Made by a program: the position numbers and the translations under genes
DNA from: Methanobrevibacter sp.
GTDB taxonomy: Archaea; Methanobacteriota; Methanobacteria; Methanobacteriales; Methanobacteriaceae
Reading direction: 5' to 3'
Length of the DNA stretch: 14,625 nt
NCBI GenBank assembly: GCA_017652345.1
Contig: JAGCBE010000116.1
Coordinates: 1-14,625, forward strand
Notes under the pieces: model-generated
The model's database searches: none
What the model saw: only the letters and a program-made list of their open reading frames with translations
What the model was told of the DNA's origin: nothing
Shown: in pieces, positions 1 to 7,519 of the stretch
Layout: the number at the start of each line of letters is the position of its first letter
Position numbering within the stretch: the stretch's first letter is position 1

Positions 1-15
1 AAAGTAGCACTGAAC
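1..15. repeat. left inverted terminal repeat
   Basis: AAAGTAGCACTGAAC matches the reverse complement of the last 15 bases (AAAGTTGCACTGAAC) at 14 of 15 positions. Beyond base 15 the ends diverge. Short inverted ends starting with AAAGT are typical of phi29-type linear genomes, where a terminal protein is attached to each 5' end and the run of three identical bases allows sliding-back initiation. With the terminal-protein and polymerase genes present, this indicates that the window starts at a true genome end. Confidence 0.88.
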
Positions 16-101
16 ACAAGGAAGAAGTATACAAAGTGCACAAATAATATTTATAAATATTGTTTATATTTTTTCTTGATTTTTTCTAGTAGATATGCTA
101 T

Positions 102-110
102 TGTTATAAT
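102..110 (+). promoter_or_regulatory. left-end promoter, extended -10, rightward
   Basis: TG-T-TATAAT is a perfect extended -10 with no recognisable -35 at 17 bp (the bases there are T-rich). Predicted start near base 117. It is the only good promoter seen before the structural block and would transcribe from 201 to the terminator near 7513. phi29's late promoter A3 also lacks a good -35 and needs the phage activator p4, so an activator here is plausible but not shown. An AT-only 16-bp palindrome AATATTTATAAATATT lies upstream at 46-61. Confidence 0.7.
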
Positions 111-162
111 GAAGATAGTAATAATATATCTTTAATATGTATTATTATGTTTAAAATTACTA

Positions 163-176
163 CTTAGCTGACTAAG
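163..176. repeat. linker palindrome copy 1 (CTGA centre)
   Basis: CTTAGCTGACTAAG; arms identical to all other copies, centre CTGA instead of TTAA. It lies in the leader of the first + gene, 5 nt before AAAGGAG (182-188). Stops in all three + frames (TAG, TGA, TAA). Confidence 0.9.
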
Positions 177-200
177 TGGAGAAAGGAGAGATTTTTTGCT

Positions 201-386
201 ATGAGGTATGATGATGATGCTTATAGGGAAGTATTTCCTAAACAGGAAAAAATTGTAGAACCTATTATTGAAACTCCAATAGAAACTTTTCAACCGTCTA
301 GAGAAGTTGCTGTCGAAGTTGCACCCGAACCAGAGGTTATACAAGAACCTGTAACAGAAACTATTAACAATGAAACAAATGCTTAG
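201..386 (+). CDS. small acidic protein in scaffold-gene position
   Basis: 61 residues, rich in Glu, Pro and Val, with repeated PIIETPIET / PEPEVIQEP-like stretches, no Cys and no membrane segment. It is probably extended or helical and is the first gene behind the left promoter. AAAGGAG at 182-188 is 12 nt from the ATG, longer than usual for this genome. Its stop codon TAG (384-386) is inside linker palindrome copy 2. In phi29 the gene just before the capsid gene is the scaffold gp7 (about 98 aa), so a head-assembly role is a guess from position only; no sequence match to gp7 can be claimed. Confidence 0.6.
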   Translation: MRYDDDAYREVFPKQEKIVEPIIETPIETFQPSREVAVEVAPEPEVIQEPVTETINNETNA

Positions 387-395
387 TTAACTAAG
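382..395. repeat. linker palindrome copy 2
   Basis: CTTAGTTAACTAAG, extended to a 16-bp palindrome by G381/C396. It supplies the stop codon of the upstream gene and ends 5 nt before the AAAGGAG of the capsid gene. Confidence 0.92.
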
Positions 396-414
396 CAAGA
401 AAAGGAGAATGATT

Positions 415-1824
415 ATGGCAAGTTATTTAGTAGCACAGATACCGAGCGTTGTAAATGATGCTTATGAAGATGTCATGGGAATGACAGGCGGTACACAAAA
501 TATTGAAACTACTGATGTAGTATCTATGGGAAAGGCACTTTCAAGTTTTGATTTACTTGATAAATGGTATGGTTCATTAACTAATAGAATAGTAAAGACA
601 GTTATATGGGCAAGAAGATATAACGCTGATACTAGACAGATACTTAGAGATGAACATACTTGGGGAGCATTTATTCAGAAAATATATGTACATGCTAATG
701 AAGCAGTAAATAACCCTGCATATACAAATGCACCATCAAGTAATTCTAGAACTCAGAATAGTCCTTATGGAGTTACTTCAACATTATCAGTAGAAACAAT
801 GTTATTTGGTGGTGAGGGAACTTGGGCTCATGAGTTTCAGATGCCTACTATACAGATTTCTAAGGCATTTCTTTCACCTGAGGCGATGACTGCTTTTGTT
901 GATGGTCAGTTTGTAGCAATTCTTAACAGACTTGAAAATGAAAAAGAGGCTCTTATAAACGCTGCATGCAATACTGGTATTGCTGATTGTCTTGCAAATG
1001 GTAAATGCAGAAATCTATTAGCAGAATACAATGCAAAATTTTCTGCAAGTCTTACAGTTGACTCATGTCAGGTAAGTAAAGATTTCTTAAAATGGGCAAC
1101 TAAGGAAATTAATAAGACTGTTAAGTTTATTCAGAAACCGTCAGTTAATTTCAATGTAGCAGGTTATGAAATTAATACACCTAAGGATAAACTTATTGTA
1201 GAAGTTCTTACTGAATTTGCTCAGGCATGTGAATACTATCTCGAAAGTGATACATATCATAACAATTTGGTATCACTTCCTAATTATGATGAAGTGCCTT
1301 TCTGGCAGAGCCAGGGACTCTCACAGTCTTTTGCTGATTGCTCAAAGATTGATGTTAAGCATAATGAGATATCTCAGGGTGACCCTATTGTACAGAGTGG
1401 TATCATCGCTATGCTTAGAGATGAAGATTACTGTGCTGCATACTTCGGTGATGAATATCAGTGGTCTATGCCAAATGTAAGAGATAGAGTATCTATTTAT
1501 GGTTATGAATATAAGAAAGGATATGCTATCGAAAGACACGCTAATGCTATTGTATTCTATATTGCTGATGGTGGTACTGTAACTCTTACTGATAGTTCAC
1601 ATATTACTCTCGCTAAGAGTCCTAGCACAGCTAGTGCTGGTGTAAAAATTACTATTACACCTACAATAACTGATGGTTATCATGTAAAGAAAATGGAAGT
1701 AACAATGGCTAATGGTAAGAAGATTGATATTACTGATAGTGTAGATACATCTGGAAAATATTACTTTACACCAAACGATAATGAAAATATAACCATTAAG
1801 GTTACTGAAGAAGCTGACGCTTAG
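415..1824 (+). CDS. major capsid protein with C-terminal Ig-like domain
   Basis: 469 residues, close to phi29 gp8 (448). The order of parts fits gp8: an HK97-fold capsid body to about residue 375, ending in a YAIERHANAIVFY stretch that corresponds to the SRFANAVAF region of gp8. About 90 residues of Thr/Val-rich beta structure follow (GYHVKKMEV, YYFTPNDNENITIKV), resembling a bacterial Ig-like or InlB-type repeat; in phi29 a BIG2 domain occupies this place on the capsid surface. The ATG at 415 is chosen because AAAGGAG (401-407) is 7 nt away; an in-frame ATG at 409 is only 1 nt from that site. Base use is less AT-rich than in the neighbours, as expected for a highly expressed gene. A strong hairpin and linker copy 3 follow. 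Confidence 0.88.
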   Translation: MASYLVAQIPSVVNDAYEDVMGMTGGTQNIETTDVVSMGKALSSFDLLDKWYGSLTNRIVKTVIWARRYNADTRQILRDEHTWGAFIQKIYVHANEAVNNPAYTNAPSSNSRTQNSPYGVTSTLSVETMLFGGEGTWAHEFQMPTIQISKAFLSPEAMTAFVDGQFVAILNRLENEKEALINAACNTGIADCLANGKCRNLLAEYNAKFSASLTVDSCQVSKDFLKWATKEINKTVKFIQKPSVNFNVAGYEINTPKDKLIVEVLTEFAQACEYYLESDTYHNNLVSLPNYDEVPFWQSQGLSQSFADCSKIDVKHNEISQGDPIVQSGIIAMLRDEDYCAAYFGDEYQWSMPNVRDRVSIYGYEYKKGYAIERHANAIVFYIADGGTVTLTDSSHITLAKSPSTASAGVKITITPTITDGYHVKKMEVTMANGKKIDITDSVDTSGKYYFTPNDNENITIKVTEEADA

Positions 1825-1831
1825 TATTAAA

Positions 1832-1859
1832 AGAGGGGTAGCCAATAGGCTATCCCTCT
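1832..1859 (+). terminator. hairpin after capsid gene, weak terminator or mRNA stabiliser
   Basis: AGAGGGGTAGCC (1832-1843) pairs with GGCTATCCCTCT (1848-1859) through a 4-nt loop: 12 pairs, one of them G-U. No T-run follows, so full termination is unlikely; partial termination or 3'-end protection of capsid mRNA fits better. The G-U pair is formed in the + RNA; in the - RNA it would be a C/A mismatch, which favours a + strand RNA role. It abuts linker copy 3. Confidence 0.7.
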
Positions 1860-1860
1860 A

Positions 1861-1874
1861 CTTAGTTAACTAAG
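1861..1874. repeat. linker palindrome copy 3 (22-bp extended)
   Basis: CTTAGTTAACTAAG; here the symmetry continues outward to 1857-1878, the longest of all copies. It ends 3 nt before the AAAGAGG of a small ORF and directly follows the capsid-gene hairpin. Confidence 0.92.
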
Positions 1875-1889
1875 TAGAAAGAGGTTTGT

Positions 1890-1961
1890 ATGATTTTATT
1901 GATAGTTGGAATAATAATTATTAATAAAGCATTATTCTGCATTCAGAAAGGAGATATATAA
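1890..1961 (+). CDS. 23-aa hydrophobic peptide coupled to portal gene
   Basis: ATG at 1890 is preceded by AAAGAGG (1878-1884) at good spacing. The reading frame gives 23 residues: MILLIVGIIII, then a short polar tail with two Lys and one Cys, ending CIQKGDI. The first 11 residues could span or insert into a membrane. The stop TAA (1959-1961) overlaps the portal ATG as TAATG, and the last codons contain the portal's own AAAGGAG, so translation may be coupled. It could be a leader peptide that tunes portal level, a tiny membrane or holin-like peptide, or a non-functional by-product. Only the start signals, hydrophobicity and overlap are observed. Confidence 0.4.
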   Translation: MILLIVGIIIINKALFCIQKGDI

Positions 1962-2980
1962 TGTTTTTAGAACAGGTAGATAGTTATTCAAAAGACTATA
2001 AATCAATAGTAAAATTTGCTAAAGAGTCTAGTACTTTTAATGCATTTTATGCTTTTTGGAGAGAGCATTTATTTGAACGAGTTATGAAGTTATTTATATG
2101 GGAAAATACTGAAACATATAAAGAAGATGGTATCACACCTGACCATAACTTTGTAAAGCCTAAAGAAATAGAACAGAGATTGCTATTAGCAGGGCATTGT
2201 GGTATTACTAGAATTACTGCAAGTAATGGCATTTATTCTATTAAAGATAAATTAACTGCTATGTATGGAACTCTTTACGGAGTTACGGAGTACTTGGATG
2301 AAAAAACTAATTATATTGTACGTTGTCCTATTTATACTGGAACTAGGACTATTGGTAAAGATGTTGTTGTTATTGACAATACTTCTATAAGAAATCCTTT
2401 AACCCATTTAATTCATCATTATGCTATATTGTTAGGTCATACTGATGTTACACTATCATTGTTACTAGTTAATGCTAGAGATAATGGTGGTGTTCCAATA
2501 GTTACTACTGAAAAACAGAAACAAAGCGTTGAACAGTATCAGGGAAGATTATTAAATGGTCAATATGGAACTGTTACTGATAAGGCTTGTTTAGGTATTC
2601 AGTATGCTGGTGTTGATAAAGGTTCTCGTCAGACAGTAATGGAAGTAATTGAAATAAGAGAGAAATTACTAAAGAGTTTTTATTCTGCCATTGGTGTTAG
2701 AAGTGCTTTTGAAAAAAGAAATAATACTATTATGGCTGAGGTTGAGGCGGATACTTCTTTGTTACAGATTAATATATCTGACATGATAAAGTGTAGAGAA
2801 AATGCCTGTGAACAGATTAATAAAATGTTTGGAACAAATTGGAATGTTCATATTGCTGAAGAGATTGATTATGGAATTGAAAATGAAAGAGTTCAGTTTG
2901 ATACTCTAGACTCTTATCATGATGCTGAACAAAATGACCTAAGAATGTTTAATGATATTGTCAGAAAGGAGAGTGAATAA
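1961..2980 (+). CDS. portal protein (upper collar connector, gp10-like)
   Basis: 339 residues against 309 in phi29 gp10. The portal forms the dodecameric ring at the unique vertex through which DNA is packaged and ejected. Supporting traits: mostly helical and polar; a region around residues 160-215 with NARDNGGVPIVTTEKQ and YQGRLLNGQYG that fits the connector core and tunnel loop; a C-terminal helical part (VMEVIEIREKLLKSFYSAIGV, then EADTSLLQINISDMIKCREN) typical of picovirus upper collars. Gene order capsid-portal-lower collar is that of phi29. AAAGGAG precedes the ATG at normal spacing. The next gene's ribosome site lies in the last codons of this gene. Confidence 0.82.
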   Translation: MFLEQVDSYSKDYKSIVKFAKESSTFNAFYAFWREHLFERVMKLFIWENTETYKEDGITPDHNFVKPKEIEQRLLLAGHCGITRITASNGIYSIKDKLTAMYGTLYGVTEYLDEKTNYIVRCPIYTGTRTIGKDVVVIDNTSIRNPLTHLIHHYAILLGHTDVTLSLLLVNARDNGGVPIVTTEKQKQSVEQYQGRLLNGQYGTVTDKACLGIQYAGVDKGSRQTVMEVIEIREKLLKSFYSAIGVRSAFEKRNNTIMAEVEADTSLLQINISDMIKCRENACEQINKMFGTNWNVHIAEEIDYGIENERVQFDTLDSYHDAEQNDLRMFNDIVRKESE

Positions 2981-2981
2981 T

Positions 2982-3674
2982 ATGTATAATGTAAAGAAAA
3001 TGTATGAACTTACTAAAGAAAGAAATGTGCCTTTATTGAGTAATTATAGTTCTACTTTTTGGCAAGAATATGTAGCAAACTTTTCAGAGTTTGATAACTT
3101 GTTTAAGACTCTTTATAAAACTTTCTGTTACTTTGACCAGGAAGAAGATGAAAATATTTTAGAAGTTACTAATAACTTTATTGAAATAGTTAAGAATTGG
3201 TTACTTGCTAACGACAAAAGATATAATGAACTATGGAGAGTTAATGTAGTTAATGATAGTAAGTATGGAATATTAGATGATGTTGATATGACAGAAAACT
3301 ATCAAGGTCTTAATACCATGGCTAGTGAAACAAGAGAGGGTGCAAGAACTGATGTAAGAGATTTTACAGAGGGTGGTCAAAACTATGAAAATCAGAATAG
3401 AATATCTGCTTTTAATACTAATGACTATGCGTCAAAAAACTCTGTGAAAAACGCTACTGGTACTAGAAATGATGTTACCGAGTATACTAAAGGTGAAATG
3501 GATAGCACTTATGCTAGAAATACTGGTGACCAACATTTATTAACTAGAACTGGTAATAATGGAGTAAGAACTAAAACTGAAATTATGGAAAAGCATAGCA
3601 ATTATTGGAAAAGATATAACTTTTATATGTTTGTTTTTTCAGAAATACAGGAACAGTTTTTAATACTAGAATGA
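2982..3674 (+). CDS. lower collar protein (gp11-like)
   Basis: 230 residues; phi29 gp11 has 293. The lower collar links the portal to the tail knob. The N-terminal 100 residues are helical and aromatic (STFWQEYVANFSEFDNLFKT). The middle part is a polar, Gly/Asn/Thr-rich stretch with repeated TREGARTDVRDFTEGG / TGTRNDVTEYTKGE-like segments, as expected for the disordered loop of picovirus lower collars. The C-terminus returns to a helix (WKRYNFYMFVFSEIQEQF). Start 2982 is chosen because AAAGGAG (2965-2971) is 10 nt upstream; the longer frame from 2952 lies inside the portal gene and has no ribosome site. Its stop TGA (3672-3674) touches the next gene's AAAGGAG. Confidence 0.75.
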   Translation: MYNVKKMYELTKERNVPLLSNYSSTFWQEYVANFSEFDNLFKTLYKTFCYFDQEEDENILEVTNNFIEIVKNWLLANDKRYNELWRVNVVNDSKYGILDDVDMTENYQGLNTMASETREGARTDVRDFTEGGQNYENQNRISAFNTNDYASKNSVKNATGTRNDVTEYTKGEMDSTYARNTGDQHLLTRTGNNGVRTKTEIMEKHSNYWKRYNFYMFVFSEIQEQFLILE

Positions 3675-3687
3675 AAGGAGATATGGT

Positions 3688-4458
3688 ATGGTTATATTAA
3701 AAACGCTTGTTGGTAATTTATCAGCGAATGTTAATGAAATTACATTTACAGATAACATTATAGATGGTAATAGTATTATAGAAGTATATTATAATAGTAA
3801 TGATATTTATACTGTTGAAACTTGGCAAAGAGAACATACGGTGGGTATTGTTACTAGTGACCATGACTTTCCTGTTAGTGTTAAAATTCTTATTAATAAT
3901 GTAGTAGCATTTGAACCTTATGATGATAGTGAAGTGCTTAGTCAACTAAGTGATTTGGATAATAGAGTATATCATACTGAAGATGCTATTAGTGGATTAA
4001 CCGATAGAGTAGGAACTGCTGAAAATGATATTGATGCTTTGGAAAGTGGTAAGCAAGATGTTCTAACTGCTGGCGATAATATTACTATTGAAAATAATGT
4101 TATAAGTGCTAGTGGTACTTATACGGAATTAATAAAAGCTGCTTGGATTGCAACTGCAACTAGTTCTGTTTATACTCCACTAACAGAAACAAAAACATTG
4201 TCAGCTGGAAAGTATATTATAAATATACATAATGCTTACTCTACCACTAATTCTATTAATCAGTTTTGTTTATCTATAAATGGTGAAGCTGACTTAAACT
4301 CTATATCTAATGTTTCTATATCTTATGGAAATTCTACTTTTCTTATAGAATTAACGGAACAGTCAACCATATGCTTTGTAAGTGCTACTGGTCTTTCAAT
4401 GAGTTGGGATAATCAGTATTTAGAACGTGGTGGAATGAATATTATGAAAATTGGATAA
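3688..4458 (+). CDS. fibre-like tail protein, apparent fusion at a linker
   Basis: 256 residues in three parts. Residues 1-83 form a beta-rich N-terminal domain (ITFTDNIIDGNSIIEVYY, PVSVKILINNVVAFEPYDD). Residues 84-88 (LSQLS) are encoded by linker palindrome copy 4. Residues 89-125 have heptad-like coiled-coil character (VYHTEDAISGLTDRVGTAENDIDAL), followed by a fibre-shaft-like LTAGDNITIENNVISA and a beta-rich C-terminal domain of about 120 residues. This layout suggests a trimeric fibre or appendage with attachment domain, stalk and a C-terminal receptor-binding head. phi29 gp8.5 and gp12 are functional analogues, but no homology can be claimed. Of two nearby ATGs, 3688 is 7 nt from AAAGGAG (3674-3680) and 3683 only 2 nt, so 3688 is preferred. 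Confidence 0.65.
   Translation: MVILKTLVGNLSANVNEITFTDNIIDGNSIIEVYYNSNDIYTVETWQREHTVGIVTSDHDFPVSVKILINNVVAFEPYDDSEVLSQLSDLDNRVYHTEDAISGLTDRVGTAENDIDALESGKQDVLTAGDNITIENNVISASGTYTELIKAAWIATATSSVYTPLTETKTLSAGKYIINIHNAYSTTNSINQFCLSINGEADLNSISNVSISYGNSTFLIELTEQSTICFVSATGLSMSWDNQYLERGGMNIMKIG
3937..3950. repeat. linker palindrome copy 4, inside a gene (TCAA centre)
   Basis: CTTAGTCAACTAAG, the only copy inside a gene. It is read CTT AGT CAA CTA AG. The usual centre TTAA would give CTT AGT TAA, a stop in this frame; T to C at 3943 turns it into Gln. Confidence 0.88.
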
Positions 4459-4473
4459 TGAAAGGAGAATTTT

Positions 4474-5079
4474 ATGGCTTATTTTAATAATAAACAAAAT
4501 GTAAAAGGTGGTGGATATATTCCGTTACCTATACCTGAAGAACCTGGTTATGAGCCTACTCCAGTTCCATCAGTAGAACCTGGTAGCACGCCTGTTATTC
4601 CTTTGCCTACTTTTATTGGTAATGCAGTTGTTACTTTGTATCATAATGCTGATGAACATAGAGTTCTAAATAAAAGATTAAGTGATGAAAGAGAATTTAA
4701 TATAGTGCTTAAAGAAGAAACATCATCACTTAATCCTCAAATAATTTTACAAAGTGATTATGATTTAAGTACTTATAATTATGCTTTCATTGATGTTACT
4801 AATAGATATTACTATTGTGTAATAACATTAATGGAGAATGGTTTATTTGTAATTAATATGGAAGTTGATGTTTTAATGTCATATAAAGATGGTATAAAAA
4901 ATTTAATTGCTCTTGTGGAAAGAGTTGAAAATACTGACTATAAGAATATGGATATACCTAATAATGATATAATAACACAACGAGGTACTACTACAAAAAT
5001 CATAAAGTATCCTAGAAGTCTTGATAAAAATAATCAATATGTGTTAGTTACAAATGGTAAGGCTTTTAATTTTCAATAG
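4474..5079 (+). CDS. tail-knob N-terminal domain protein (gp9-like, separate piece)
   Basis: 201 residues. A Pro-rich N-terminal stretch (residues about 15-50: PLPIPEEPG, PTPVPSVEPG) leads into a domain resembling the N-terminal part of phi29 gp9. The pattern NYAFIDVTNRYYYCVITLMEN, a short turn, then INMEVDVLMSYKDGI and ALVERVEN fits gp9's FYAFVTELEF, HFEIDVLQTW and SFIVREH in order and spacing. In phi29 this domain continues directly into the rest of the about 600-residue knob protein; here the frame ends at TAG, followed by linker copy 5 and a separate 781-aa gene. The product may assemble with that protein. It is preceded by AAAGGAG at good spacing. Confidence 0.65.
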   Translation: MAYFNNKQNVKGGGYIPLPIPEEPGYEPTPVPSVEPGSTPVIPLPTFIGNAVVTLYHNADEHRVLNKRLSDEREFNIVLKEETSSLNPQIILQSDYDLSTYNYAFIDVTNRYYYCVITLMENGLFVINMEVDVLMSYKDGIKNLIALVERVENTDYKNMDIPNNDIITQRGTTTKIIKYPRSLDKNNQYVLVTNGKAFNFQ

Positions 5080-5082
5080 TCA

Positions 5083-5096
5083 CTTAGTTAACTAAG
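5083..5096. repeat. linker palindrome copy 5
   Basis: CTTAGTTAACTAAG between the two tail-knob-like genes, 3 nt after the upstream stop and 5 nt before the AAAGGAG of the next gene. Confidence 0.92.
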
Positions 5097-5113
5097 CATA
5101 GAAAGGAGATAAA

Positions 5114-7459
5114 ATGGCATATACACAAACTTATACTGATGTAATAGTAGAGTCTTTATTAAACTCTCCTATGTGGGCTGAAACATGTGATTATAAAGAA
5201 ACATTTGACCATCAGCCTAGTGAAGAAGAGTTACTTGATTTAGGTATTTTTGTTGAAGATAATGCTTTACTAAAATACTTTACGTTAAGCGTTGATGGTC
5301 AACCTTGTACTATAAAGTTTAGAATGACTGTTTTTCATAATCCTATATCAGACCAATATGAAGTTACTTCTAGAGGTGCTGCTATAACTACTAATATTAG
5401 TGATTTGATAGATGATGTTGCATTAGGTTATGGATATACTGTTGATGGTTATACAAAAGAAGATATTATGCAGCTGTTATCTGATGAATATGAGGGTTAT
5501 GATATTGACTTTAATACTAAAATAGTAAATGGAATTATAGATATATATGGAAGAAGTGCTTATGACCATGCTATTGCTGATTTAGTTTATAATTATTTTG
5601 AACAGTTTCCTAATATTAATAATCCTTGTGTTGTTAATCAAAGACCTTTACCAGACGGCGAGAGTTTTATAAATAATTATGACCACTCAAATTTAATTAA
5701 TAATCTTGTTGCTTATGATAATAATGATTATATGAGCGGAATGTATACTCCAGTACAGTTTAAACAGTCTTTAGATAAGTTATATAATGGAGATGCTAAT
5801 TTTAAAAGTATAATAGACAATAGTCAAATTATACGTGTTTGTATAAGGTCAGTAGCACCTGAGATTAAAAGAATGTATGTTAATGGTTATACTCTCAGAA
5901 ATGCAAGTATTGTAACAACTACTGAGAGTGATAATAATCAACATTATTCTGGAGTTGTCACTCATATAAAAGGCGGTTTATGGTCAACCTCACCTAGTGA
6001 TTTTGGAGATAGATATTTTCATAATGAGGGTCTATGGGACAATGATACTGGGTATACCACAGCTGATGTATTTTATAATTATTATAGAAGCGGATGGTTT
6101 GATTATAGTGGTCTGGCACATGTAGCTTTAGTTGGAGCAGGTCCTATTATGGACAGTATAGGAATTAGTTCTACTCTTAGTCCTATTACTCCTATATCTA
6201 ATTTACATACTAAGTGGTATGAACCTACGGAGTCTAACCCATATATTCCAATAGGACATAAACCATTTGACCCTGAAGTTCCTGAGATTGATTTACAGCC
6301 TTTAATTAGGGATGGTGACCCACCAGTTATTGTAAAACCTAAACCAACTCCTGGTGTATTACCTAAACCTTTTATAGATCCAGTATCACCTGAAACATTT
6401 GATGATGATGTTTTCTTAGAGAATTGTGTTAATATATATCATCCTAGTGTATTTGATGTTAGTGATTTCTTTACATGGTTATGGGATAGAGATACGTGGA
6501 CTGATAAGCAACTATTAAATTCTAATCCACTAGAACCTATTATCTCATTACATACCTTACCGTTACCTAATCAAATACCAGTAGATGAAGAGGGTACTTT
6601 ACAATATTGGTATACTACTGATGGTTCTTTATATCGTGCTATTGTATTGGGTTATTTAACTGCTCAAAATATGAGTGCTGACCCACCTACTGATATAACA
6701 GTTCCTATTGTATTAAATAGAGTTATTAGGTTCTGTTTTGGTAAAGTTCTTATACCTAGAACTTATCTAGATTATAGAGATTTTGATAGAGAGATTTATA
6801 TTTATCTTCCTTACATTGGATTTAGACAAATTAGATGTGATGATATAACTCCATATCTTAATCCATTAGTAGTAGAACATTTTGCTGAGTTGTATCTTGA
6901 TTATTTCATTGACATTGGTACTGGAGATTTTCAGGCTATAATATCTATTAATAAGAATTATTCTGATAAGAAAGTTCTTTATATGTTTAATGGTAATATG
7001 GCTGTACAAATTCCTTTATCTGCTACTGATAAGACTAGACTTGAACAGGCTAAGTTTAATTTGTTCATGGGAGTTGGTACTACCGCACTTTCAATGGCTA
7101 CTGCATTGTTTGCTCCTACTAGAGGATTGCTTGGTGCTGCGGCTGGTTTGGCTAGTATTGCTAATAGTGTAAATACTATTGAAAATCAGAACGTAATATC
7201 AGTTGATAGGTGTGGTTCATTAACTACTAATTTCGGTGCTTTATCACCTAAGACACCTTATGTGGTTATAAACTCACCGATAGGATATGATACTGCACAT
7301 GAACCTTATTGTGGTGATAGTTCTTATTGTACTGTTAAGTTAGGTACTCTTAAGGGATTTGCTAAATGTAAATTTGTTCATGTAGATACGCTTACTTCTG
7401 CTACATTAGAAGAAAGAAATGGTATTGAAAGAGCGTTACTTGAGGGTATTATATTTTAA
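5114..7459 (+). CDS. large tail protein with gp9-like C-terminal half
   Basis: 781 residues. Residues 1 to about 370 are unrecognised, acidic and Tyr/Asn-rich, with no visible enzyme motif. Residues about 370-430 are a Pro-rich linker (GDPPVIVKPKPTPGVLPKPF), similar in style to the start of the preceding gene. The rest looks like the distal part of picovirus tail-knob proteins: beta-rich segments, then a hydrophobic Ala/Gly/Leu stretch at about 648-690 (GTTALSMATALFAPTRG, LLGAAAGLASI), then a C-terminal end with GFAKCKFVHVDTL and ERALLEGIIF. In phi29 gp9 long hydrophobic loops plug the tube and insert into the host membrane at ejection; the hydrophobic stretch is the likely counterpart. The N-terminal half could be a receptor-binding or wall-degrading addition. 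It is the last gene of the + block. Confidence 0.75.
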   Translation: MAYTQTYTDVIVESLLNSPMWAETCDYKETFDHQPSEEELLDLGIFVEDNALLKYFTLSVDGQPCTIKFRMTVFHNPISDQYEVTSRGAAITTNISDLIDDVALGYGYTVDGYTKEDIMQLLSDEYEGYDIDFNTKIVNGIIDIYGRSAYDHAIADLVYNYFEQFPNINNPCVVNQRPLPDGESFINNYDHSNLINNLVAYDNNDYMSGMYTPVQFKQSLDKLYNGDANFKSIIDNSQIIRVCIRSVAPEIKRMYVNGYTLRNASIVTTTESDNNQHYSGVVTHIKGGLWSTSPSDFGDRYFHNEGLWDNDTGYTTADVFYNYYRSGWFDYSGLAHVALVGAGPIMDSIGISSTLSPITPISNLHTKWYEPTESNPYIPIGHKPFDPEVPEIDLQPLIRDGDPPVIVKPKPTPGVLPKPFIDPVSPETFDDDVFLENCVNIYHPSVFDVSDFFTWLWDRDTWTDKQLLNSNPLEPIISLHTLPLPNQIPVDEEGTLQYWYTTDGSLYRAIVLGYLTAQNMSADPPTDITVPIVLNRVIRFCFGKVLIPRTYLDYRDFDREIYIYLPYIGFRQIRCDDITPYLNPLVVEHFAELYLDYFIDIGTGDFQAIISINKNYSDKKVLYMFNGNMAVQIPLSATDKTRLEQAKFNLFMGVGTTALSMATALFAPTRGLLGAAAGLASIANSVNTIENQNVISVDRCGSLTTNFGALSPKTPYVVINSPIGYDTAHEPYCGDSSYCTVKLGTLKGFAKCKFVHVDTLTSATLEERNGIERALLEGIIF

Positions 7460-7479
7460 TTAGTTCATCATCATACTCA

Positions 7480-7513
7480 GAGGGAGTTACTTAGTTAACT
7501 AAGCAGCTCCCTC
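7480..7513. terminator. terminator hairpin with linker palindrome as its tip
   Basis: GAGGGAG (7480-7486) pairs with CTCCCTC (7507-7513), with an inner T-G and T-A pair, one mismatch, and then linker copy 6 as the self-complementary tip. On the + strand CATATTTTTAG follows, so it is a rho-independent terminator for the structural block. No T-run lies on the - side, though - strand transcripts would also form the hairpin. It sits between convergent blocks and separates them. Confidence 0.82.
7490..7503. repeat. linker palindrome copy 6
   Basis: CTTAGTTAACTAAG located at the tip of the convergent terminator, between the 781-aa tail gene and the ATPase gene. Confidence 0.92.
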
Positions 7514-7519
7514 ATATTT

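Noticed and set aside
46..61. AT-only palindrome AATATTTATAAATATT near the left end
   Set aside because: In such AT-rich sequence palindromes of this kind are expected by chance; there is no second copy.
1832..1859. Full rho-independent terminator after the capsid gene
   Set aside because: The stem is strong but no T-run follows, and the portal and tail genes have no other visible promoter; listed as a weak terminator or stabiliser only.
2952..2981. N-terminal extension of the lower collar gene
   Set aside because: It contains the ribosome site itself and lies in the portal gene; the ATG at 2982 is correctly placed.
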